A stretch of DNA of 64,000 nucleotides, taken from contig JAUHXU010000001.1 of assembly GCA_030426805.1 (NCBI GenBank), positions 480,501-544,500 of the forward strand, in the 5' to 3' direction. Of this stretch, positions 55,283 to 63,458 are shown piece after piece (within the stretch, counting starts at the first letter, position 1; each line of letters begins with the position of its first letter). The translations under genes and the position numbers were made by a program. Source of the stretch: a bacterium. GTDB taxonomy: Bacteria; Planctomycetota; JAFGQW01. Under the pieces are notes generated by a model. That model did no database searches and was not told the origin of the DNA. It was given only the letters and a program-made list of their open reading frames with translations.

Positions 55283-55337
55283 GGCCCGAGCGACTGCGGT
55301 CTTCTCGCGACACGGCGGAATGCTCTACGATTCCGCC

Positions 55338-56240
55338 ATGCGAGACGACCTGACGACCGAGACCCCGAACCCCCGTAGCCGCGGCCTCGACACGAAGCGC
55401 TCGGACGAACTCGTCGAGTTGATGCTCGCCGAGGACGCCGGCCTGGTCGATGCCGTGCGCGCGGTCGGGCCTGCGATCGTCGCGGCGATCGATCTCGTCG
55501 AACACCGGCTGCGCGCCGACGGTCGGATGATCTACGTCGGCGCCGGCACGTCGGGGCGACTCGGCGTGCTCGACGCGTCCGAGCTGCCGCCGACGTTTTC
55601 GGCCGAGCCCGACCGGGTGATCGGGCTGATCGCCGGCGGCGCGGAGGCGTTGCAGCGTTCGATCGAAGGGGCCGAAGACGACCCGGCCGCCGCGCGGAGC
55701 GATCTGCTCGCACTCGACCCGACGCACACCGACGTCGTGTTCGGCATCGCCGCGTCGGGGCGCACGCCCTACGTCATCGAGGCGCTGCGCGTCGCGCGAG
55801 AGCGCAAGGCGGCGACGATCGCGTTGAGCTTCAACGCGGACTCCGCGATCGGCCCGGACGCGGACGTCGACATCCGACCGATCGTCGGGCCGGAGATCGT
55901 TGCGGGCTCGACGCGGATGAAGGCCGGTACCGCGACGAAGATGATCCTCAACATGATCACGACCGGCGCGATGATCCGCCTCGGCAAGGTCTACGACAAC
56001 CGCATGGTCGATGTGCGGGCGACGAACGACAAGCTGCGCATCCGTGCGACGCGAATCGTCGTGGCGCTGTGCGCGGTGGATGACGCGGCCGCACGCGACG
56101 CGCTCGAGCGTTGTGATTGGGAGGTGAAGACCGCAATCGCGAGCGTCGTCACCGGGGCGGGTGCCGACGATGCGCGCGCCGCCCTCGCGGCCGTCGATGG
56201 TCGGCTCCGCGTGATCGTCGGAGACCTGCCGCGCGCCTGA
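55338..56240 (+). CDS. murQ: N-acetylmuramic acid 6-phosphate etherase
   Basis: The 300-residue SIS-domain enzyme cleaves the lactyl ether of MurNAc-6-phosphate to give GlcNAc-6-phosphate in peptidoglycan recycling. Conserved stretches are MIYVGAGTSGRLGVLDASEL near 62-81, PPTFSAEPDRVIGLIAGG near 82-99, EGAEDD near 109-114 and STRMKAGTATKMILNMITT near 194-212. ATG 55338 was chosen over 55320, as RDDLTTETPNPRS is the family N-terminus. No anmK or transporter is adjacent. Confidence 0.95.
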   Translation: MRDDLTTETPNPRSRGLDTKRSDELVELMLAEDAGLVDAVRAVGPAIVAAIDLVEHRLRADGRMIYVGAGTSGRLGVLDASELPPTFSAEPDRVIGLIAGGAEALQRSIEGAEDDPAAARSDLLALDPTHTDVVFGIAASGRTPYVIEALRVARERKAATIALSFNADSAIGPDADVDIRPIVGPEIVAGSTRMKAGTATKMILNMITTGAMIRLGKVYDNRMVDVRATNDKLRIRATRIVVALCAVDDAAARDALERCDWEVKTAIASVVTGAGADDARAALAAVDGRLRVIVGDLPRA

Positions 56241-56273
56241 CGCGTCAATACCTCCGACACGCGAGAGGGCACG

Positions 56274-56693
56274 CTAGTGATAGTGGCGGTGGTCGTCGTC
56301 CCACTCGTGGGCGGCCCAGATCGACAACGCGATCAACCCGACGACCAGGATCGCACCGAGCACCGTGCCGAGCCACACGTCGAATCCCGCCTGTTCGTAG
56401 AACGGGATCGAGCGGGCGTCGAGCGTCGCGATCGCGCTGAAGTAGACCGTCGTTCGGACGTTGCCGTCGAGACCCCGGAGGAACCCGTCGTCGAGCCACG
56501 CGTCGCCGGGCGGCATGTGGATGCCGGTCACGATCATCGCGTGTTGGCCCTCCGCGCTCGTGAAGCGCACTTCCTTGTCGATCAGATCGGCCGCGAGGAT
56601 CGCCTCCCGCTCGACCGGGATCCGGCTCCACGAGGAGCATCCGGCGGCGAGCGCGAGCGCGGCGACGAGCATCAGGGGGTTCGCGAGGGACAT
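56274..56693 (-). CDS. Short lipoprotein with a C-terminal membrane helix
   Basis: The 139-residue protein has lipobox LALAAGC with Cys19, a soluble middle (about 20-105), a hydrophobic helix (about 108-127) and a His/Asp-rich tail ending HYH. The lipidated N-terminus and the helix would both attach it to membrane. No family is recognised. It is convergent with murQ and divergent from the LamG gene. Confidence 0.75.
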   Translation of the reverse strand: MSLANPLMLVAALALAAGCSSWSRIPVEREAILAADLIDKEVRFTSAEGQHAMIVTGIHMPPGDAWLDDGFLRGLDGNVRTTVYFSAIATLDARSIPFYEQAGFDVWLGTVLGAILVVGLIALSIWAAHEWDDDHRHYH

Positions 56694-56805
56694 CGGGGAC
56701 AGACTCCGGGGGCGCGGTTCGGCCCCCCCATCCTACTCGGGGCCCAGCGCGGTGTCGCGCCCGGGGTCGCCCGCAGCGGCGACGAGCCGTGGTAGACTCG
56801 CCCGT

Positions 56806-57942
56806 ATGAAGACAAGAGCCCCCCTCCTCGCGATCGCGACGCTGGCGGCGACCCTCGCCACCGCCTCCGCGCAGAACCCGCTGCTCGTGTTGCAAAACGG
56901 GATCGACCAGCACATCGACGTGCCGAGCGCACCGACCCTGACGCCCGCGTCCGGGATCACGGTCGAGGCGTGGGTCACGTATGACGGGTCGACGCTCGGC
57001 AGCGGTTTCCGCTGGCCGACGATCGTCCGCCAGAACGTCCAGCCACAGCTCGAGTCGTTTATCCTGCGCGTCGGAGCATCGAACACGCAGAACACGAACC
57101 TCGAGTGGACGGTCGTGACCGCGTCGGGTCGGTCGCTCCTCGGGTGGTCGTTCACGGCGGGCCGCCTGACGACGCTGACGCACATCGCGGCGACCTACGA
57201 CGGCACGGTGCAGAAGATCTTCATCGACGGGGTCGAAGTCGCGAGCCGGCCCGGCAACGGCCAGCCGATCGTCAACCGGGGCGGCCTCCTGCGTATCGGC
57301 AACGGCGACACGGTCAACGCGGGCGCCGAGACGTGGAACGGCACGATCGACGAGCTACGGATCTGGCCGTTCGCGCGGACCGCAGCGCAGATCCAGGCGA
57401 CGATGAACCTCGAGTTGAGCGGCATGCCGGGCGAGGTGTCGACGTGGAACTTGAACGGTGACGGCAGCGACTCCTCCGGCGGCAACCACGGTCAGCCGAA
57501 CGTCGCGAACCTGTTCGCGCCGAGCACGCTCGCGCTCACTCCGACGCCACTCATCGGGACCGCCAACTACGGCACCGCGACCGCCGGGTGCAGCGCGACG
57601 CCGACGATCGCGATCAACCAGGCCCCGCGCGTCGGCAGCGCGAGCTTCGCCTTCACGTGCGTGCGCGGCACCGCGACCGGCGGCGGCGTGTTCGCACTGT
57701 CGACGGTGGCGCTGCCGACGCCGATCAACGTCGCTGGCGCATCGGTCTGGGTCTCCCCCGCCGGCGCGCTGATCCTGCCGGTCGTCGGAGGCACACTCGG
57801 CACGATCGCGACACCGCTGCCGATCCCGAACGCCGCGGCGCTCGTCGGTCAGGTGGTCAACGCGCAGTACTTCCTGAACGAGCCGTCGTGCACGACACCG
57901 CTCTTCGCGAGCGACGCCCTCGCGGTCCGGATCCTGCCGTAG
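56806..57942 (+). CDS. Secreted LamG/concanavalin-like domain protein
   Basis: The 378-residue protein has a signal peptide ending ASAQ near residue 23. A LamG/laminin-G-like domain spans about 27-220, with ITVEAWVTYDGSTLGSGF near 46-63, IAATYDGTVQKIFIDGVEVA near 127-146 and the calcium-site style AETWNGTIDELRIWPFARTA near 168-187. The C-terminal part (about 235-378) is Ala/Gly/Thr-rich and ends AVRILP, with the stretch PLPIPNAAALVGQVVNAQYF. It is a typical exported planctomycete architecture, with glycan binding inferred. Confidence 0.85.
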   Translation: MKTRAPLLAIATLAATLATASAQNPLLVLQNGIDQHIDVPSAPTLTPASGITVEAWVTYDGSTLGSGFRWPTIVRQNVQPQLESFILRVGASNTQNTNLEWTVVTASGRSLLGWSFTAGRLTTLTHIAATYDGTVQKIFIDGVEVASRPGNGQPIVNRGGLLRIGNGDTVNAGAETWNGTIDELRIWPFARTAAQIQATMNLELSGMPGEVSTWNLNGDGSDSSGGNHGQPNVANLFAPSTLALTPTPLIGTANYGTATAGCSATPTIAINQAPRVGSASFAFTCVRGTATGGGVFALSTVALPTPINVAGASVWVSPAGALILPVVGGTLGTIATPLPIPNAAALVGQVVNAQYFLNEPSCTTPLFASDALAVRILP

Positions 57943-58067
57943 CGCGGCGCCCGCGAAAGAAATCGAAACCTCTCGGTCGCGAAACCGGTAGCCCGGATCG
58001 CGACGCCGGCGGTTGGACTCGCTGGCGGTCCGCCCATGGACGACTCGAGACCCGAGAGGACAACCCC

Positions 58068-59264
58068 ATGCGTATTCCGTCCCCGTTGCTGACGGCGTGC
58101 CTGCTCGCCGGCAGCGCCCTGCCGCTCGTCGCACAGCCGACGGGCGCGCCACGTGCCCCGCAATTCGACCCGCCGGTCCGTCTGAAGGCCGCCGGCGAGC
58201 CGATCCGCGTCGACGCGCCGGGCTATGCCGCGCCGTGCCTGGTCGACATCGACAACGACGGCCGCAAGGACCTCGTCGTCGGGCAATTCGCCGGCGGCAA
58301 GATGAAGGTCTACCGCCGCAACGCCGACGGGTCGTTCGCGAAGGGCGAGTGGCTCCGAGCCGGCGGCAAGATCGCCGAGGTGCCCGGCGTCTGGTGATGT
58401 ACGAGTTCCACTCCACAGTTCGTGGACCTCGACAACGACGGCAAGATCGACATCCTCTCCGGCTCCTACTCGCGCAAGACGCGCGACATGGCGGGCCTGT
58501 TCTTCGTGCTGCGCGGGACGGACGACGGATTCGCACCCGCCGAAGCGGTCACCGGCACGGACGGCGAGCCGCTGATCATCACGTGCGACCCGAAGAAGGT
58601 CACCGACAAGATCTGCACGCGCCCCACCGCGGTGGACTTCGACGGCGACGGGCACCTCGACATCATCGCCGGGAACTTCTCCGGTACGTTCGCGATCTTC
58701 AAGGGCACCGGCGACGGGCAGTTCTCGCCGCAGAGCACGTGGCTCGAGGGACCGGAGGGGCCGATCCGCGTGCAGAGTCACGGCGATCCCTGCGTGATCG
58801 ACCTCGACGGCGATGGTGATCTCGACATCGTCAGCGGTCAGGCGCCCGGCGGTATCGTCTGGTTCCCCAATACCGGCTCGAAGACCGGGCCTCCATTCCG
58901 CGCTCCGCAGACGCTCGCCGTCGCGACGAAGCACCCGTCGGAGTTGACGTTCGGCGACCATTGGACCGCGCCGGCCGCCGACACGCGGGTGTGGGTGGAC
59001 GATCTCAACGGCGACGGCAAATACGATCTGATCGTCGGCGACGCGGTGCGCCTAAACTTCCCGCCCGAAGGGATGAGCGAGGACGAATCGCGCAAACGCT
59101 ACGAGGCGTGGATGGCCAAGCAGGACCTGCTGCAGAAGAAGCGGCAGAGTGGCGAGCTCGACGCCGACGGATTCCGCAAGGCGTTCGGCGAGCACTGGAA
59201 AGCCCGGAGCGAGGCGATCCGCACCGATGGAACCGGCTTCGTCTGGGTCTACTACGGCCGGTAG
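58068..59264 (+). CDS. Secreted VCBS/FG-GAP repeat protein with in-frame UGA (candidate selenoprotein)
   Basis: From ATG 58068 (after GAGAGGA) the frame runs through a signal peptide and the first FG-GAP unit (LVDIDNDGRKDLVVGQF), to UGA at 58395-58397 (codon 110). It continues in the same frame, without any shift, to UAG 59262-59264. Repeats after the UGA include VDLDNDGKIDILSGSY, VDFDGDGHLDIIAGNF and IDLDGDGDLDIVSGQA, then a Trp- and Arg-rich end. The UGA sits between PGVW and CTSSTPQFVDL, so Sec-Cys is the likely reading. FG-GAP repeats bind calcium in propellers. Nonsense mutation or restart at GTG 58422 are alternatives. Confidence 0.8.
58402..58431 (+). promoter_or_regulatory. Possible bacterial SECIS hairpin after the UGA
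   Basis: CGAGTTCCAC at 58402-58411 can pair with GTGGACCTCG at 58422-58431 in nine of ten positions (one T-C mismatch) around a 10-nt loop that contains a G. The hairpin starts 5 nt after the UGA codon, and its loop lies about 14 nt from it. This is near the lower limit of the usual spacing for bacterial SECIS elements, which bind SelB. The pairing is read by eye; significance is untested. Confidence 0.5.
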
Positions 59265-59440
59265 GCCCCACTAGCGGCATCGGCGGTGCGCTCCCGTGAC
59301 AAGCCCGGATTGTCCGCGAGCGCACCGATTCCGGGCCGAAATCCCGCCGTCGATCGTCGCGCCTCCTCGTCGTGGTATGCTTGGCCGCGATAGTCCGATC
59401 GCGTGGGCGCGATCGGTGGACAATGAGGATGGAGGTTCCG

Positions 59441-60643
59441 ATGCGCCGGATTTCCGTATTGCCAGCGATCGCGATCGTCGCGCTCGCACCGCTCGTCGCG
59501 GCTCAACCGAAGGATGGCGATCTCGTCGCCAGTGTGATCCTCGGCTCGACCAACGTCGTCTACATCGACAAGACGACCGGGCAGATGCAAAGCCTGACGA
59601 GCAGCGCTCAGCACGCGTCGATGCCGAACGCCGTGCTGATGGCGCCCAACAACGACGACATGATCTTCACGGATCTCGCGGGTCTGATCGCCCGCGTCAC
59701 ACCGGCCGGCGTGATCACGACGATCGCGACGATCCCGGGCGGCCTGCAGTCGGGCGACCTCCTGCAGAACGGCAACTACATCTTCAACTCGTTCGCGAAC
59801 CTGTTCGAAGTCGACTCGGTCGGAACCGTCATGACGGTCGGGCCGACGATCCCGAGCACGAACGCGATCGCGCGCGACCACGACACCGACACGATCCTGC
59901 TCGCCGGGACGTCGAGCGCCGGCGCCCTCCTCGAGTTCGATCCACGCACGAACACGATCACGACGCTCTGCCCGTTCTCGGGGACGATGTCGGGTATCGA
60001 CCCGATGCCGCGAGGCTGGAACGGTAGCCGGGCGGCGGCATTCTCGGCGTTCTCGCCGATGTTCAACGTGTGCTCCGGTAACGCGCTCGTGCAGCAGATC
60101 ACGTCGTCCACCGGGCAGTCGATGAAGATCGACGACGCGACCGGCAACGCCTACATCGTCTCGACCAATGGTGCCGTCACCGAATACGATCCGATGACCG
60201 CGACGCTGGTGCGCACCTGGGGCACGTTCAGCGGGCAGAACTTCTCGGGCGTCGACATGTATCGCTCGCGCAAGATCACCGGCTCGGGCACCGGCGCCTC
60301 CGGCACGCCCTACGGCATCACGATGAACTTCGGTCCCGCGGCCTCGGGCGGCACGGTGCTGCTCGGCCTGTCGCTCGGGCAACGCCCGGGCATTCCGGCC
60401 CCGGGTGGCGGCGTGATCAACCTCGCACCCGATCCGCTGCTCGTGCTGTCGGTGCAGGGCCTTCTCAACGGCACGATCCTCACCGGCTTCCAGCCCACGC
60501 TCGATTCGCTCGGCCGCGGCGGCGGCACGATCGCGATCCCCGCGGGCCTGCCGAGCGGCGTGACGTTCTACTTCTCCGCAATCGCGATCGTCCAACAGTC
60601 GATCGTGATCACGGCGAACACGATCGGCGTGCGCGTGCCGTAG
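59441..60643 (+). CDS. Secreted beta-propeller-like protein with C-terminal module
   Basis: The 400-residue protein has a signal peptide (cut near AAQ, residue 18), a propeller-like part (about 20-280) with units of the type VVYIDKTTGQMQS, IFTDLAGLIARVTP and LLEFDPRTNTITTL, and a C-terminal module from GASGTPYGITMNF to TANTIGVRVP. Architecture and ends match the protein at 16780-18018, so the two are likely paralogues. GGAGG 5 nt before ATG 59441 decides the start over ATGs at 59423 and upstream. Function unknown. Confidence 0.85.
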   Translation: MRRISVLPAIAIVALAPLVAAQPKDGDLVASVILGSTNVVYIDKTTGQMQSLTSSAQHASMPNAVLMAPNNDDMIFTDLAGLIARVTPAGVITTIATIPGGLQSGDLLQNGNYIFNSFANLFEVDSVGTVMTVGPTIPSTNAIARDHDTDTILLAGTSSAGALLEFDPRTNTITTLCPFSGTMSGIDPMPRGWNGSRAAAFSAFSPMFNVCSGNALVQQITSSTGQSMKIDDATGNAYIVSTNGAVTEYDPMTATLVRTWGTFSGQNFSGVDMYRSRKITGSGTGASGTPYGITMNFGPAASGGTVLLGLSLGQRPGIPAPGGGVINLAPDPLLVLSVQGLLNGTILTGFQPTLDSLGRGGGTIAIPAGLPSGVTFYFSAIAIVQQSIVITANTIGVRVP

Positions 60644-60657
60644 GACGGCGACGACCT

Positions 60658-60701
60658 CCGACGCAGAGCGCCCGGTGATCGTCCGGGCGCTCTGCTGTCG
60701 G
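60658..60701. terminator. Strong bidirectional-type hairpin
   Basis: GCAGAGCGCCCGG at 60663-60675 pairs perfectly (13 bp) with 60683-60695 around a 7-nt loop. CCGAC/GTCGG extends the stem after a one-base bulge. It lies between the convergent propeller gene and ndh and probably ends both transcripts, although there is no T-run. Confidence 0.75.
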
Positions 60702-60724
60702 AATCCACGACGCGCCGATCGGAC

Positions 60725-62044
60725 TCACGATTCGTCGGGGCGATCGGGCCAACCGGCCCGCCGACCGCCCGTGATCAGCCGCGATCCACGGCGAAACGTG
60801 AGCCAGCTCCACCCCCACGACAGCACGACGAAGAGTCGATTGCGAAAGCCGATCAGGTAGACGATGTGGATCGCCATCCACGCGAGCCACGCGAAGAACC
60901 CGCCGAACGAGAACCGACCGAGATCGGCGACCGCGCGAGCACGCCCGATCGTCGCGAGTGACCCCTTGTCTCGGTAGCGGAAGGCGACCCGCGCCCCACC
61001 GCGCAGGTCCCGGCGAATCTGCGCGGCGACGTGCTTGCCGGCCTGAATCGCCGCGGGCGCGACGCCCGGTACGCATTCGCCGTCCTGTGCAATGTGCGCG
61101 AGGTCGCCGATCACGAAGACCGCGGGGTGTCCCGGCACCGACAGGTCCGGTGCGACCTCGACCCGGCCGACCGCATCGAGGGGCGCGCCCAGACGGTCGC
61201 CGAGTTGCGACGCACGCACGCCGGCGGCCCACAGGATCGTGTGCGTGTCGATGCGCGTGTCGTCGTCGAGGGTCACGCCCCCGTCGTCGAGCGCCTTCGC
61301 CAGATGACCGGTGCGGACCTCGACGCCGAGGCCCTCGAGTTGGCGCTGAGCATTCGCCGACAGCGCCTCCGGGTAGGCCGGCAGCACGCGCGGTCCGCCC
61401 TCGAGCAAGACCACCCGTGCTGACCGCGGATCGATCGCGTCGAAGTCGCGAGCGAGCGCGTGGAACGCGATCTCGACGAGCGCGCCCGCGAGTTCGACAC
61501 CGGTCGGACCGGCGCCGATCACGACGAACGTCAGCCACGCGCGTTGTTCGTCGGGGTAGCGTTCGGCGTGCTCGAACGCCGCGAGCACCCGCCGCCGGAT
61601 CTCGAGCGCGTCCTCGACGGTCTTGAGCCCCGGCGCCACCGGACGCCACGCCGCCTCGTTGCCGAAGTAGGAGTGGGTCGCGCCGGTCGCGACGACCAGT
61701 CGATCGTAGGGGATCCGGGCGCCGTCCTCGAGCACCACCGCGCGCCCTTCGAGGTCGACGTCCTCCACGACCCCCATCAGCACGCGTTCGACATTGTCCT
61801 GGCGCCGGAAGACCGTCCGGATCGGGTAGGCGATGTCGCTCGGATCGAGCGCCGCCGACGCGACCTGGTAGAGAAGCGGCTGGAACAGGTGGTGGTTTCG
61901 CCGGTCGATCACGGTGATCCGCACGGGCGCGCGCGCGAGCGACCGGACGACCTTGAGCCCGCCGAAACCGGCACCGACGACGACGACCCGCATCCCGGCC
62001 TCGCCGGGATGCACGACACTCGGCTCGCTGTCGCCTTCGCTCAT
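60725..62044 (-). CDS. ndh: Type II NADH dehydrogenase (NDH-2)
   Basis: The 439-residue flavoprotein passes electrons from NADH to quinone without pumping protons. The FAD loop VVVVGAGFGGLKVV is at about 20-33, with DRRNHHLFQPLLYQVA near 48-63. The NADH loop VVIGAGPTGVELAGALVE is near 173-190, and VIGDLAHI near 304-311. A C-terminal amphipathic segment (about 375-410, rich in Phe/Trp) anchors it at the membrane. Met1 at 62044 or a Met at residue 18 can start. A single NDH-2 fits aerobic respiration. Confidence 0.95.
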   Translation of the reverse strand: MSEGDSEPSVVHPGEAGMRVVVVGAGFGGLKVVRSLARAPVRITVIDRRNHHLFQPLLYQVASAALDPSDIAYPIRTVFRRQDNVERVLMGVVEDVDLEGRAVVLEDGARIPYDRLVVATGATHSYFGNEAAWRPVAPGLKTVEDALEIRRRVLAAFEHAERYPDEQRAWLTFVVIGAGPTGVELAGALVEIAFHALARDFDAIDPRSARVVLLEGGPRVLPAYPEALSANAQRQLEGLGVEVRTGHLAKALDDGGVTLDDDTRIDTHTILWAAGVRASQLGDRLGAPLDAVGRVEVAPDLSVPGHPAVFVIGDLAHIAQDGECVPGVAPAAIQAGKHVAAQIRRDLRGGARVAFRYRDKGSLATIGRARAVADLGRFSFGGFFAWLAWMAIHIVYLIGFRNRLFVVLSWGWSWLTFRRGSRLITGGRRAGWPDRPDES

Positions 62045-62096
62045 GATGCGGGAAGGCTAGTCCGCCTCGCCGGTGATTCCAACCGATCCCGGCCGG

Positions 62097-63326
62097 TCAG
62101 CGCACCGGCCACCACCACAGCAACGCGACGCCCGCAGCGATCGCGGCGCCGAACGCGATCGCGACGCGCCCGAGCAGGCGCGGCGATCCGAGCACGGCGA
62201 CCGTCGCCAGCTTGAACACGAGGTTGGCCATCGCGCCGACGACGATCAGCCGCCACGCCGTGTCCGCGTGGAGCGCGCCCGACCGTGCCAGCTGCGCCGT
62301 GGACAACGTGATCGCGTCCATGTCGGTCAGCCCCGACAACGCGGCGACGACGAAGAGCCCGCGCGAGCCGAAGTGCTCCTTCGCAAACGCCACCGCGAAC
62401 AGCACCGCCGCATAGACGAGCCCGAATGCGATCGCCGTGCGGAAATCCGACGGCGGCTCACGGGTGAGCGAGCCGGCCTGCGTCGTCTTCGTGCAGAGGA
62501 AGAGCACGGCGGACACGAGCACCATGAACCCCATCATCGCGGCGATCGGGGGCGCGACGACACCGAGGATGCCGGGCGCGACCACCGCGAGTTCGACGAG
62601 CACGCGACCGAAGACCGTCGCCGATGCGATGACGACGACCACCGCGCAGACGCCGCGTTCGTCCGGAGCCGTCCGCGCACGGCGCGCGTAGCTGACCGTC
62701 GTCGCGGTGCTCGAGATCAAGCCGCCGAGCACGCCCGACAAGAGCGCACCGACACGCGCGCCCAACAACTTGAACGCGACGTACGCGGCGATGCTCATCC
62801 CGACGATCAACGCGACCATCAGCCAGATCTCGAACGGGTTGAGCACTGCGTACGGTCCGTAGCCGCGGTTCGGCAGCACCGGCAGGATCACGAGGACGAT
62901 CAACGCGAATCGGGTGATCGCCTTCGCGTCGGCGGGGCCGATCCGGTGGGCGAGATCGTGCAGCGGCTGCTTCGCATGCAGCAGCACCGCCACCGCCCCG
63001 CCGACGACCAACGCGACGCCCTCGTGACCGAGTCCGCACGCCGCCCCCACCGCGAACATCACGAGCGCCGCGACGTCGGTGGTGACGCCGGCGTCCGCCG
63101 GGCCGCGCTTGGCCTCGATCATCTTGCCTGCGAACACGACGGCGGCGACCGAGACGAGCCCCGCCGGCACGAGCCACGCACCGACCTGCGCGGTCAGCAG
63201 CGCGCACACCGCACCGAGCACCGTGATCAGCGGAAACGTCCGGATCCCGGCCGACTCGTCGACCCGCTCGCGCTGGAGGCCGACGAGCAACCCGAGCCCG
63301 AGGGCGATTCCGAGCGCGCCGTACAT
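62097..63326 (-). CDS. MgtC/DUF4010-family membrane protein
   Basis: The 409-residue protein has about 12 hydrophobic helices. The N-terminus MYGALGIALGLGLLVGLQRE matches the MgtC-like region of DUF4010 proteins. RTFPLITVLGAVCALL follows near 29-44, VFAGKMIEAKRGP near 68-80, and GGLISSTATTVSYARRA near 215-231; SGLTDMDAITLS lies near 342-353. Members are predicted channels or transporters of unknown ligand. ATG 63326 begins the conserved part; the frame is open upstream with no similarity. It is divergent from the edge gene. Confidence 0.87.
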   Translation of the reverse strand: MYGALGIALGLGLLVGLQRERVDESAGIRTFPLITVLGAVCALLTAQVGAWLVPAGLVSVAAVVFAGKMIEAKRGPADAGVTTDVAALVMFAVGAACGLGHEGVALVVGGAVAVLLHAKQPLHDLAHRIGPADAKAITRFALIVLVILPVLPNRGYGPYAVLNPFEIWLMVALIVGMSIAAYVAFKLLGARVGALLSGVLGGLISSTATTVSYARRARTAPDERGVCAVVVVIASATVFGRVLVELAVVAPGILGVVAPPIAAMMGFMVLVSAVLFLCTKTTQAGSLTREPPSDFRTAIAFGLVYAAVLFAVAFAKEHFGSRGLFVVAALSGLTDMDAITLSTAQLARSGALHADTAWRLIVVGAMANLVFKLATVAVLGSPRLLGRVAIAFGAAIAAGVALLWWWPVR

Positions 63327-63458
63327 CGAGGGGATTATCGCAAGTCGGAGGGCGGTCGCGTCAAGTCGGTCGTGGTGCCGACCGGCGATTGCGGCGACCG
63401 TACTCGGCGGCGTGCTACACTCCGATGCGCCCAAGCGCGGATACGCGAGCGGAGGTCG

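Noticed and set aside
58395..58425. Frameshift splitting the VCBS gene
   Set aside because: The parts before and after the stop are in the same reading frame, so it is a single UGA and not a shift.
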